Below are positions 24,367 to 35,800 of a DNA stretch of 64,000 nucleotides, piece by piece; positions within the stretch are counted from its first letter, which is position 1; the number at the start of each line of letters is the position of its first letter. The DNA is from Polytrichum commune (Eukaryota > Streptophyta > Polytrichopsida > Polytrichales > Polytrichaceae), in contig OX485807.1 of NCBI GenBank assembly GCA_950295325.1, forward strand, positions 24,335,666-24,399,665, given 5' to 3'. A model generated the notes under the pieces. The model made no database searches, was not told the DNA's origin, and saw only the letters and a program-made list of their open reading frames with translations. Position numbers and translations under genes: made by a program.

Positions 24367-26100
24367 TAATGATTGTGAGCATTTCCAACTTCACTAACAA
24401 TTTTTCTATTGGATTGGACATGGAATTCTCCCATCTGGTCAACAATTGTGAACCAAATTGGCCCCACAATAAGGTCGCATACTTTATTTTGGAGCCAAAT
24501 CTAAAACTGTTTTTTTCTTCGTCACAAAGTTTCAAAGTCATGGTAGTGAACATGATCATAGCCTTTGATGGTCTACTTTTATGTACAAAGTTCATTCAAA
24601 TAAAGAATTTGAAACATTTGTGATTTGTAAGTTTCTTGTGCCATATTATTACTATCACATGAATTGCAAAAATCAACATCATGTACACACATGCACATGC
24701 ATGGAAAATAAATATAAATAAAAAATCAACACATTGTTTGTAGATTTCATTATGGATTCCCACCCATGAGCACAAGCTATAATGACTTGAGTTTTTCAAA
24801 GCATTTCTTCCAATTTGTCTATCACAATGTGATTACAAACTACACTAAACAATCCTATTAATGTGAGTGGAAAATTGGTGTGGATATAATTGACATGGGT
24901 CACACTGATTTTCTAGTTAAGGTGGAATTAACACGGGTCCAAGATCCTAGTCTTCCCCTAAGTCTTCATGAAGACCTTCGACCAACAAATCATATATTAG
25001 TTATAGGACAGAAGTAGTACAAAATAAAACACTCACCCACATTAGTTTTTAGAAAATTAATTATTTTGGCATGTGCTAATTTCTTTCTATAAATTTAGCG
25101 AGAGTTGAATTTCAATGTGGGCCACAATAGTTTTCATTTTGAGAAATATGACCCCTTCCCACCTTTCTTTAACATATCCATATTTAGCCTAAAAGTTCAA
25201 TTTGAAGACATGGCCTTCACACCATCAACACTAATTGTCCCGAGCCTAGTTGGCCAAGGACGTGGCATGGTTTAAAAGCAGAGGTTTTAAGCCTCAAGCA
25301 CCCCCCCCCCCCAAATTGGTACCTAGAGATGAGGCAAGAATGTAGGACCTTTAAACGTGTCGCCTCTAGTCCTTGTGATTCGTTGCTCTTTCTTTTAGCT
25401 ATGAGGGCGTGAGGAGCTTCATTAACAAAAACTGATGGTAAAGTAGATAAGTGGTAAGGCGTTTGAGATTGCTTCAACATGTTATTGCTTGATAGATAGA
25501 ACAATGAACACGTGTGAAAGCTACTTATATAAGACCTACTCAATAATCTCCGGAGCAAATTCTTGTAGGTGCACCGGGATAGCCAAAGTGCCTCCATCAT
25601 AACCAAGAGAGTTGTACCCAACTTTTAGTAAAGACTTTGGGAAATCAACTAAGGCAGATAAGTTGAAGTTGCTTGTGATTTATATGTCTAAGCAACCACG
25701 GTCAAATGATGGACCGCTAAGGAGCTCTGCGTAGTGTGGCGAGAGGAAGGAAGATGGATCGAAGAAACTAGCCGCAGAGAGTTTTTTGATCACAAAAACT
25801 GTCTACCATATGAGTAAGGATCTTTGCAAATGATATGTAGCATGATGTAACTAGTGGTGTGCTGGGACATCGATCAAACAAGCAATGGTCAGGTAAGCAT
25901 GTTGCAATGCTCTCCTGAATGAAGCAGTTGTAGATCCAGATCTAGATTTGCTGAGCTTTTCTTCCCCACATTGCATTTAGGGTGTAGGTAACACAAAAAT
26001 GTTAGATGAGTGTTGGCAGAAAGATGAGTGTTGCATCAAAAGGGGAAAAGAAGAAAAAGAGGAAGAATAGGCTGGGCTATTCCTTCCCATCATTGCTTGA
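24367..26100. other. Noncoding, nothing recognised
   Basis: AT-rich sequence with a C12 run near 25302-25313. The 134-codon minus-strand frame at 25217-25621 crosses that homopolymer and has no recognisable domain. The A-rich segment around 26040-26070 may mark the left flank of the large LINE, but no target duplication could be fixed. Confidence 0.4.
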
Positions 26101-26208
26101 TTGAAAAACTAGGCCATCATGCTACACACTCATTACAAAGCTACAAACTTCTAGGCTACTCCTTGACCAGATCTGACTTCCTCTAGTCCACACAGCAAAG
26201 CACATCAA

Positions 26209-28578
26209 ATGACGACACCATCAAAACACAGGCTTGAATACTCTCACACTACTCTTGCAAACGTTTTTATTTCTCAAAGTTGCACATATAATACACTCAT
26301 GCATTCAGTATATAACCCTATTCTTCTTACCAAAACCGCTATACTAACAATGTACTACATAAATCTAGTCCCTGGTACATCCAGAAATCAAATGTATGGT
26401 GTGAAGCATTGCAGTCCGCACGACGGAAAACACCGGAAGTCTCCCAACCTGCACCACCCACCAAGCAGCAAGAAACCACATCAGCAAATACACATCAAGC
26501 AGGTTGCCCAACAGTACGCAGCCCAGCTCACAACCCACCGAAGCTGGCAAGAACAAGGTATAGTCCCCGAAACCATTAGGATTTCAACTGTCTCCCTAGG
26601 TCCAGGGCAAGACAACGACAAAACTCAAAGTAAGCAGCACCAAACCAAGAAAACCCACCGAATGGAGAAGCACCTACCCACCCAACACAGCTACAAGAGA
26701 GTAGCAGACGAAGGGAAGCGACCCAGCAACAAAGGCCGCCCCCGAAAACAACGCCCCCCTCACCGAGACCTAGCAAACAACTCCAAGAGAGCACACCAAG
26801 ACAACTGCAACCGCCCGGATCGACTCACCCCCACCAACTCCAGCAACACCCCTAACACCAGGAGCGCCTGCACCAAGAAAAACGACAAAATCAAAAAGTG
26901 CAGGAACAGCACCGAATCACAGGAAGATATTCGTGACAACACCGACAGCAGCACCGACACCTGCACCAACGGCATCAGCCACAGCCACCCCAAAAACAAA
27001 AAGAAGAAAAGCAACACCTGCATCGACGGCACAGCCACCTACATCGACGGCACCAACAAAAGAACTGCCGAACACACAGCCGATACCAAGAAAAACGGGG
27101 GCCCGAACAACACCAACCCCCCTGCCTACAGACACGAAGCGGACAACACCAACGAAACCTCCAACAACAAATCAGAGGCAATAATCAACACACCCCCTGC
27201 CCCAAAACAAAGACAAGGTAAAAATCAGACCAGTTACATAGGACATCTAGGCAGAAATTTAAAGCAAGTAGCAAAGGAGCCGCCACCTAGAGAATCGCAA
27301 AGAGGGAAGACCTACCATCGAAACCCTAACAGAGGCAGCAGTATGTTGATGATGTCCACAAACCTCCATAACAGAAAACATCGACCAAAGGTAGCCTCAA
27401 ACTACCAATATAAAGGCAAGACACAAATCCCCTCTCCCACACACACATGCTTACTACTACATCATTTCTCTCTCTTCTCACCCCTAGACGCACTTAAAGC
27501 AAGCCTCCCAACACCTTGCTCAACTCACTACTTCCCCCCCAGCCTAGCAGAACATAGTTGGGTATACACACAAAGCATAGGATATTTAGAACTCTACAGT
27601 CAAAGGGCCCTGAAGCAAAGGAGGAAGGCGACCACACACACAAGGAGGAGGATCGCATACACAAGGAGGAGGATAGCCAGCCGTGGAAGGAGCGACAGAC
27701 AGATGTGGAGGAACGGGACGCCGAGGAGCAGCGGGAGCACTCTGGAGGCGCCGGGACTACTGAGGCGGAGCGGGAGCGGACAGGAGGCACCGAGACAACG
27801 GAGTCGGAGCGAGGCTACTCAACGGTTCCACACCAACGGACCTACACCCAACGGTTTCACACCAGCAAGCAACGACTTTACAACTGCACCCAAAGGCCCC
27901 CCACAAGCACAGACCAGAACCGAACTGGTCCAGCAAAGATCTCTCAAGACATACCAGGTTCACTCCAAAATAAGTTCTCTAATCAGTACATACGTTGATA
28001 ACAGTCATAAACTACATAGGCTTTCCAGTATTAGCATAAAGATTCCATACCATACTCTGTTACAAAACACGTGGTTGCTTATTTTGCAAGCATACACCAT
28101 AGTCACACAAACTAAAATGAATAGGGATGAGGCCCAAAAATGCTTGCATTTTCGAAAAAACAATAGAATCAATATAAATAGCTTGTATGTATGCTTCACA
28201 CCCAAAACCCTCTTCTATCTCACTAGCAATCTAGGTAATACACACCTCAATTGCATGCAACCACTTAGCACACATAAACAATACACTTCTATTAAACAGG
28301 CTTGGACACATTACCATAAAAAACCCACTTACTACATGCTCCCAATATATACCACCCACTACAACAAATGCATCTATATGTATGGTCATGTATATCAATC
28401 TCTTTACCATACTATCAATACCTATAGCAACACAACACACTTCTCCTTCTCAAAAGTCATACTTCACTCGGCCCCACAAATTAAATTGTGGGGAGAAGGA
28501 GACCTTGAGGCCAAAAGGAGAAACTCTATGTCAAAAAAAAAATATAGAAGCTTAACACAATTTTTTTACTTTTTCAGA
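26209..28578 (+). other. LINE 5' leader: long open frame upstream of ORF1
   Basis: The reading frame of ORF1 stays open upstream for 790 codons from an ATG at 26209. Much of this is T-poor, low-complexity, Lys/Thr/Pro/Asn/Gln-rich sequence in which stops are rare by composition. A T-richer part (about 27960-28560) is also open. A strong 3' splice-site-like sequence, TTTTTTTACTTTTTCAG, ends at 28577, one base before the ORF1 ATG. The leader may therefore be a 5' UTR with an intron rather than protein. Donor candidates include AAG/GTAAAA near 27216. A tandem ACAAGGAGGAGGAT repeat lies near 27638-27675. Confidence 0.4.
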
Positions 28579-30201
28579 ATGTCTCAACGCACCACAAACC
28601 CAAGCTCATCTCAGAGATACAAAGAGAAACTCCTAGCCCTAGAAAATGACCATGATGTAGAAATGTTTGTTACACAAAAACGCTCCTCTACCTCTCAAGT
28701 TACCACAAACCAAAAAAAGGCTAAGGGCAAATCAAACTCCGGTTTGAAACGTCCTCCCTTTTGGCTTGGTTTCCAAGCAATGAATTGGACAAATAGAGGG
28801 AAAGGACTCCCCATGGATAGCCATGCCCCGGTAGCCACCCTAGTAAAAAACGGAATGAGAGAGAAGGAGGCTAGAGAATGTCAATCCACTTTGTCTTCCT
28901 TCCCCTTTGTCATTCAAGAGGAATGGCCAAATTCAAGAGAGGACGGTAAGGAAGGCCAACATTTCAACCTCACACAAATCCCATCGGATGTTGAGGTGGA
29001 TAAGTTTGGTTTTTCATTAGATTACCAAATTGCAATCATATTTGAAATTGGGGAAAATGTGTGGGAAAAAGATACGGTAATGCCATTGGTAGAAACTAGG
29101 CTTAAAGAAATGGATATTGAGCTAGGGGATATAATAGGTGAACCCATAGCACTCATGTGTTACCACAAGTCCACAAAGTGGAGTGGGGTAATAAAACTTC
29201 ACTTGAAAACCCCCGAGATTGACGGGGTGGGGCTCCTTCAAGGACTCCGCCCATTCATTCTCAAACTAGACGAGGGTAAATTCAAAAGAGGGAAAATATG
29301 CAAAACTTACGACTCCCTAGCCTTGAATAACCTTTTGTCGGTCAAAATTACAAGTGAGGGACTAGCATCCAAGGAGTGGTACGAAATGTTTGAAAAAATT
29401 GTGGAAGAGAGTTTTGCAAGGGGAACGGAATTCGAAATAACTAGCATCCAAAAAAAGAAGGAAAACCTCTTCGCATGGGTAGTAGCCTCTTCACTGGAAC
29501 AAGCACAACGGATGAAGGAACATCAACTCACCTACAACAACGAAATTTTAGACGGGAAATTAGCCGACCAGACTCTCGCATCCAAAGACGACATTGCAAG
29601 GAAGAATGCCCTCATCCTCATCGCCAAAAATCTCAACAAGGCCAAAAGCGTTGAAGAAATCGAGAAGAGCATTGAAGAGCATATGGGACCCAAAAACGCG
29701 GTCAACTTCTTCTTCAAACGCGATGACAAAAACGGTAAGCATCTAGGCTCTTGCAACATTCAATGCCTAAATGCTATGGTATACAAAAAATTCGGCAAAA
29801 AAACGGTAAAACTACTCGGTAAATATGTAGAGTTTACCCCCCACCCTAGGAGCCTTGACGGAGCTAATGCACCTAGTGCACTTGAACTCACCAGGCTAGG
29901 GTTTAGTGATGTGAACACTGCCTTGGCAAGCACCATTGAAACACTCGAGAATATCCCCGCAAAAGCAAACCTACACAAAGACTTAATGAAAGAGATAGTT
30001 GGCATAAGAGAAGAAATTACCACAATGAAGGAAGAGCTACGAAGTGAGCAACAACAAGTTGCAGAAAAAGCCGTGGAAAAATCAACATCTACCCTCTTCA
30101 CACAAATGACACTCCTCAAGCGACAACTTGCTACCACCATGCAAGCACTAGAAACGGCTAGCTCCTCGGCCATCGAAGGCAACATGGACACGACAAACTA
30201 G
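28579..30201 (+). CDS. LINE ORF1 protein (RRM-like, coiled coil), 540 aa
   Basis: This is the likely RNA-binding/chaperone protein of the LINE. I chose the ATG at 28579 because composition changes sharply there, to balanced codon use, and a pyrimidine-tract CAG lies just upstream. The first ~70 residues are basic and Ser/Thr-rich. The central part is globular. Residues ~340-430 resemble an RRM, with LILIAKNL as an RNP2-like strand, helix SVEEIEKSIEEHMG and a possible RNP1-like strand (KHLGSCNIQCLNAM). The last ~90 residues are a predicted coiled coil (EIVGIREEITTMKEELRSEQ). The coiled coil lies after the RRM, the reverse of mammalian L1 ORF1p. There is no CCHC knuckle. The frame is intact to TAG at 30199-30201. 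Confidence 0.7.
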   Translation: MSQRTTNPSSSQRYKEKLLALENDHDVEMFVTQKRSSTSQVTTNQKKAKGKSNSGLKRPPFWLGFQAMNWTNRGKGLPMDSHAPVATLVKNGMREKEARECQSTLSSFPFVIQEEWPNSREDGKEGQHFNLTQIPSDVEVDKFGFSLDYQIAIIFEIGENVWEKDTVMPLVETRLKEMDIELGDIIGEPIALMCYHKSTKWSGVIKLHLKTPEIDGVGLLQGLRPFILKLDEGKFKRGKICKTYDSLALNNLLSVKITSEGLASKEWYEMFEKIVEESFARGTEFEITSIQKKKENLFAWVVASSLEQAQRMKEHQLTYNNEILDGKLADQTLASKDDIARKNALILIAKNLNKAKSVEEIEKSIEEHMGPKNAVNFFFKRDDKNGKHLGSCNIQCLNAMVYKKFGKKTVKLLGKYVEFTPHPRSLDGANAPSALELTRLGFSDVNTALASTIETLENIPAKANLHKDLMKEIVGIREEITTMKEELRSEQQQVAEKAVEKSTSTLFTQMTLLKRQLATTMQALETASSSAIEGNMDTTN

Positions 30202-32770
30202 CTTGGTCAAACAATGCTACGGTAATAAATAATCCATACTCACTAGTATCTATAGATACTCTAAAATATACTAAAAACCCCAAAAGTAAATACCCACTAA
30301 AACAAATAAAAAGTGTCAAACAACACTATAAAATAAAAACACAACCCCTAAACCAAAACAAAACCCAACAAAAATGGGCTCGGCCTACCGGCCTCGCCCA
30401 ACAAAAAAGAAGAATAAAACAACAACAAAATAAACCACCCCTCCAAACCCACCAAAAACAAAAAGATAAAAACATACCCACACAAAAAATATACAACACA
30501 ACCCAACAAACAGAACACACAACCAACATCAAAACCAATGAAACCCACACTCTAGGCATCCCTCATAACAATAACAATAACAAAATCACCAATAGACCAA
30601 TATACTTACAAACCAAATACAAATTCTTCCACTCATACAAAGATAAGACGATACAAAACCCAACCCAAATACATGCCAAACCAAATTGGCCACACAACAC
30701 AATGTCAAAAGGAATCTCACACCTACTAATGGCCACATACAATATAGTTGACTCCAAATCCAAACCAAATATAAAAACACATATCAAAAAGAAGGAGGAG
30801 GAAACACACTACAAAACTAATACCCAAAAACTAAACAAAGACACTACCACAGTTAAACAAAATCGGCCTACCAACTCTACCAAAATAATAATAATAATAA
30901 TAATAATAACCATAACAAAGAATAAAGGAAATAAAACAAAAAAGAAGAATAAAATAAAAACCTTCCAACTATTCAACTCATTAAAAGAACCTAACAACAT
31001 ACGAAATAAAAGAAACAACCCAAATACACAAACATACAAAAGAAATAAACAACCCAAACACATAACAAAAATCAAAACAAATAAAACTCCCACCTCGGGC
31101 ACCCCTCATAACAACCAAAATACCCAAACAACCAAGAAACCCAATAGACCAGTACACATAAGAACCAAAAAATCCTACCACTCACATAAACACAAATTAA
31201 TAAAAAAGAACCCAACATACAACGAACTAACTAGGCCACACCTCACAATAATAATAGAAGCACAACTACCAATAGCTACAAACACTATAATCTACTCTAG
31301 AAAACCCAAAATAAAAATAACACCACATACCAAAACATACAACGACAAAACAAAACACAAAAATAAAGCAAAAAATCTAAAAAAATAGCACTACCAAAAA
31401 TAAACAAGCTCGGCCTACCGGCCTCGCCAAAAAGAAAGAAGAAGATCAAGATAAAAGAAAAATAAAGAATAACAAAACCAAAACTTACCAACCATTTCAA
31501 AAACTAAACAAAACCTACAACACACCAATAAAAAGACATAAGAAAAACATAAAGACACAACAAGGATGCCAAAAAATCAATCCAAAACAACCTAAACACC
31601 TAATATACCACAAAACAAACAAAACTCTCACCAAAAATATCCCCCATCACAACAAAATCGAAACCAACAAACAAACCAACAAACCAACACACCCACAAAG
31701 TAAGTATAAATACCACCACTCATACAAAAACAAAGTGTTAACAAAGAACCCAACCCAACTACACCTCCTCCTCTTAAGTAAAAACATCAAATCTAAACCA
31801 GGACCTATGCCAAACAGACTAGAGACACACCCACGTACTCACAAAAGACACAGTAAAATTTACTTTATACCATACACAAACAAAGTCAACCCTAAATACC
31901 AACATATATCATCACAAATATCACTTATAAAACAAAACACACACCCAATATACCAAGTAACACACACTAAGAACCCAAACTTCTCTTTATATATATTTCA
32001 AAACATAATTAAACCATTAACTAACATCCACAAAGTAATCCGCAAATTTATTAAAAAATATAGAATACACAAAGACATACCTCCTCGTACAAACAACAAA
32101 AACAAACACCCTAGGACAATACACAAAAACTCTCAAAAAACTAATATCAACTCTAACCAAACACAAAAAAAAAACAAAATCACATCATATGGACAGTTAG
32201 ACCACATAAATAAAAGACACATCAATAATAAAACCCATACAAAATACCAAACACTCACCACTACAATAAAACCTAAATGGTATCAGACCACCAGACTAGG
32301 TCAAAAAAGACATATAATCACCCCACCCCACATAAACAATAAACAAGCACACTCTAGACCAACACACAAAAACACCAGACTCCCTAAAAACACCAGTAAA
32401 TCCAATAACAACACACCATACGGGACCCAACAATACACAAACAAATCTCACGCCAAAAGCAACACCCAAAAAAATCACTACTACTACCAACATCAAATAG
32501 CTACCACCAACACCAAATCTAAAATACCGGGACCTACCGGCCTCGGCCAAAATAAATATACAATTACACCACCCCACAAAAACAAAAATAACAAAAAGAT
32601 ATACACAATACCTAAAATCCATATAAAAAACATACGTAAACACAAAAATACTCAACACCAAAACCACACTTCTCACAAACCCCCTAAATCCCTCAAAAAG
32701 AACAACAAACAAAAACACCTCACTAACAAAAACAACATAACCAACATATCAAATAACCACACCTCGAAAC
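30202..32770 (+). repeat. Decayed tandem units between LINE ORF1 and ORF2
   Basis: The spacer is extremely A/C-rich. The motif CGGCCTACCGGCCTCGCC occurs at 30381 and 31411; diverged versions begin at about 30864 (CGGCCTACC) and 32530 (ACCTACCGGCCTCGGCC). A second marker, CCTCATAACAA followed by CAATAGACCA and CCACTCA.A, recurs at about 30556, 31105 and 31640. The period is ~480-560 bp. Near 32280-32600 a shorter ~240-bp duplication gives LGQ..ITPPH twice. Frames at 30702-31388 and 31735-32979 run through the array and owe their length to low T content. Confidence 0.6.
31777..31806 (+). other. Decayed 2A-like motif (upstream copy)
   Basis: In the same frame as ORF2 this segment encodes SKNIKSKPGP followed by MPNRLETHP. 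It aligns with the intact motif at 32785-32814 (CGDIETNPGP then MPNILKTHP). The flanking residues (KIYFIPYT against KTYFIPCT) also align, so the whole module was duplicated about 1 kb apart. The essential Asp, Glu and Asn of the DxExNPGP consensus are changed, so skipping is not expected. Confidence 0.6.
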
Positions 32771-32784
32771 TCTTACTACTCCTC

Positions 32785-32814
32785 TGCGGAGACATCGAAA
32801 CTAATCCGGGACCA
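32785..32814 (+). other. Canonical 2A-like ribosome-skipping motif
   Basis: The codons read CGDIETNPGP, preceded by LLLLL, and the next codon is ATG (Met). This fits the 2A consensus D(V/I)ExNPGP exactly, including the hydrophobic run common in 2A-like sequences of some animal and trypanosome non-LTR elements. In those elements 2A sits at the N-terminus of the ORF2 polyprotein and releases the upstream peptide during translation. It is in the ORF2 frame, but a TAA at 32977 now lies between it and the endonuclease. Activity is inferred, not shown. Confidence 0.8.
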
Positions 32815-35800
32815 ATGCCAAACATACTCAAAACACACCCACCGTCACACAAAAATAGGGATAAAACATACTTCATACCCTGCACAATAAAACTACACCC
32901 AGAGTACCAACACTTAGCAAAACAATTTGCTGCATGCTTAAAAACAACACACCCAAACCACATTGCCACATCTATATAACACCCACACCTCTCAAGATAT
33001 ATACAAGAAAACCAACACCACCCACCTCAACGCATATTATACGCACTCATTACCACGATAAGTCCACTACTAGAAACATGTGACCACCAACTAATACACA
33101 TACCCAACCCAGATTGGACAACAACACTATTTGAAAAAATGGCACTTCTCCAAAACCCCCCAGAGAGACACATCCAAAAACCACACCCATACACAGAATT
33201 TATAAATACCAACCAAAACCTAATTAACCCCCCCGATACCATCCACAAACAACTATATGACTTCATAAAACAAAATAATAATCCCCCAGACCTTCAGCTA
33301 CTAACAAACAAATTCCCATTCCTACCCGAAAACCTACTAATAGAATCCCTCAAATGCAACGAACCCATAACGGAATACTCACACCCACCCCCACCACCCA
33401 ATATACCACGGCCGCAAAACCAAGAAATACAAACGATCAACCATAACACATACATCATCACATGGAACGCCTCGTCCTTAAACACAGCCCTGCCAAACAT
33501 ACACAACCTAATCGAAAACACCACATCAAGCCCAGCAATCATCACAATACAAGAAACCAAACTAACTGCAACCAAATCAACAAAATATATACAAAACCTA
33601 TTCCCAGAATACAAACTAATTTTTAATAATACACATGCTTTAACAAGATGTATACAACAAAGAATACCGTATACCCCGACAAGAGGAGGACTCATCACGC
33701 TAATAAATAACAAGTATGTATACCCAGGTAATATCACCAAAATACCTACCCCAGCTGTAATTTCACCATATTTACAAATCATACAAATACAGAATACACC
33801 ACTACAACCATGGCTAATACTACACATGTATATGCCTTCCCACTTAGAAGATATCCAATACATCACAACAATTCAACAACAAATAACGCAACAAATCATG
33901 ACACATCCAAACCACTCTTACATACTATGCGGTGACTTCAACAGAGACATAGCCCTTATAGGGAGACATAATGGATCTAACACAACACCCCCACAAGCAG
34001 AAGACATAGAATGGCGTACATTCACAGATACCCTAAACTTAACATACATCCCAACAAATAGCACATTTACCAGACAAGGAGGACAAAACTATACTCAAAC
34101 AAGTTTAATTGATGGATATTATATCCAAACACCCAATAATACACCATATACTTCAAACACAAACCACGACTACAACCTAAACTCAGATCACTCACCAGTC
34201 ACACTACTGATACCACCCAACACACTAATAGCCCGCCCCATACAACCAAAAATAAACAAACCACCAAGGATTCTAAATCCCATTCCACAAGAGAACATTG
34301 AAAAACTCAAAACACTATTATTCGAAGAAAACTCCCTCCAAATAAATGAACTCACCACAATATTAATGAATGAACACTTAACAGACAACCAATGGCAAGC
34401 ATCTTGCACCAAATTTGACCATTTAATACAACAAATATCAGAAAAAACCCAAGAAACTTGCAGCGCCCCCCCCCCCCTACCTTCACTAACACACCGCACA
34501 TCTCAACAAGGAGGATTCCTACCAAGAAAACTACAAAAACAATGGAAAAAACACTTGTCTACATACCACCTAATAAGAAAAGCAATTTACATTACAAAAA
34601 ACACACCACTATGGCAAAATCATCCAATAATAGAAGAACTAAAAAACCATAACTACATTACCATCCCGCCACCACCTCACCCAGATACAAACCCACATGA
34701 ATGGATTAAAACATTAGCAGAACTAGCCAAAACCGCAAACAAACAAGCAAGAAAAATTACAACTAAATACACACAAGAATGTGTCAAAAAAGCCATCGCG
34801 AAATACATACAACTATACGAAAAAAGCCCAAAATAAATAAATAACAAAGTTTTCAAAAACCAAGACACACCACCGTTAGACTGCATTAGAGATAGAAACA
34901 ACAACATACTAACCAGCCCAGAAGACATAGCAGACGAAATACATACACAACAATCAATTAGTAACAAACCTACAGTTCCAACATGCTATTACCAACCAGA
35001 ACACACAAACAATTGTACATGTGGTGTTAAACAATACCCATGGCATGACCTTGATGGATTTATAATAAATACAAGAGGAGACCCACAAATACCATTATAT
35101 AAGTACTTCGACCAAGAAACATACGACTTATGTTTAAAACACCTTTCCAACAATAAAGCACCAGGCCCAGACAGAATTCCAAATTCAATTCTAAAAAATA
35201 TACCTGACAAATTTCATAAAATGCTACTCCTATTTTTCACACATTGCTACAAACAAAAAAAAATACCAGCATCATGGAAAACAAGTCTAACCATACTTTT
35301 ATACAAAAAAGGAGACCCATCACTACTAACAAACCACAGACCCATAGCACTTGCAAATACAATCTATAAACTATTCACCAGCACACTAACGCTAATACTA
35401 TCAGCATATGGTGAAAAATACCAAATACTGCACGACAGTCAAGAAGGATTCAGAGCAGAAAAAAGCACATCTCGACAACTACAACTACTCATAGCAGCCT
35501 TGGAAGATGCTAGATTTACAAACCAAAACATATACCTCCTATACATAGATTTCAAAAATGCATTCGGCTCCCTTGACCACGCTAGACTATTAGCTATAAT
35601 GAAAGACCTGGGCTACCCACTAGATGCAGTAACACTAATTGAAAATATCTACGCACACTCTACTACTATATTTACCGGCGAACACTTTGGCAAAACAAAA
35701 CCAATACCCATTCAAAGAGGTACCATCCAAGGCGACACCCTAAGTCCATACTTATTTCTAATATTTCTTGAACCACTACTTAGATGGCTACAAAGAGGCA

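Noticed and set aside
26209-30201. A single 1,330-residue protein
   Set aside because: The first 790 codons are low-complexity and T-poor, with a splice-acceptor-like tract just before a second ATG at 28579 where normal protein composition begins. I treat only 28579-30201 as ORF1.
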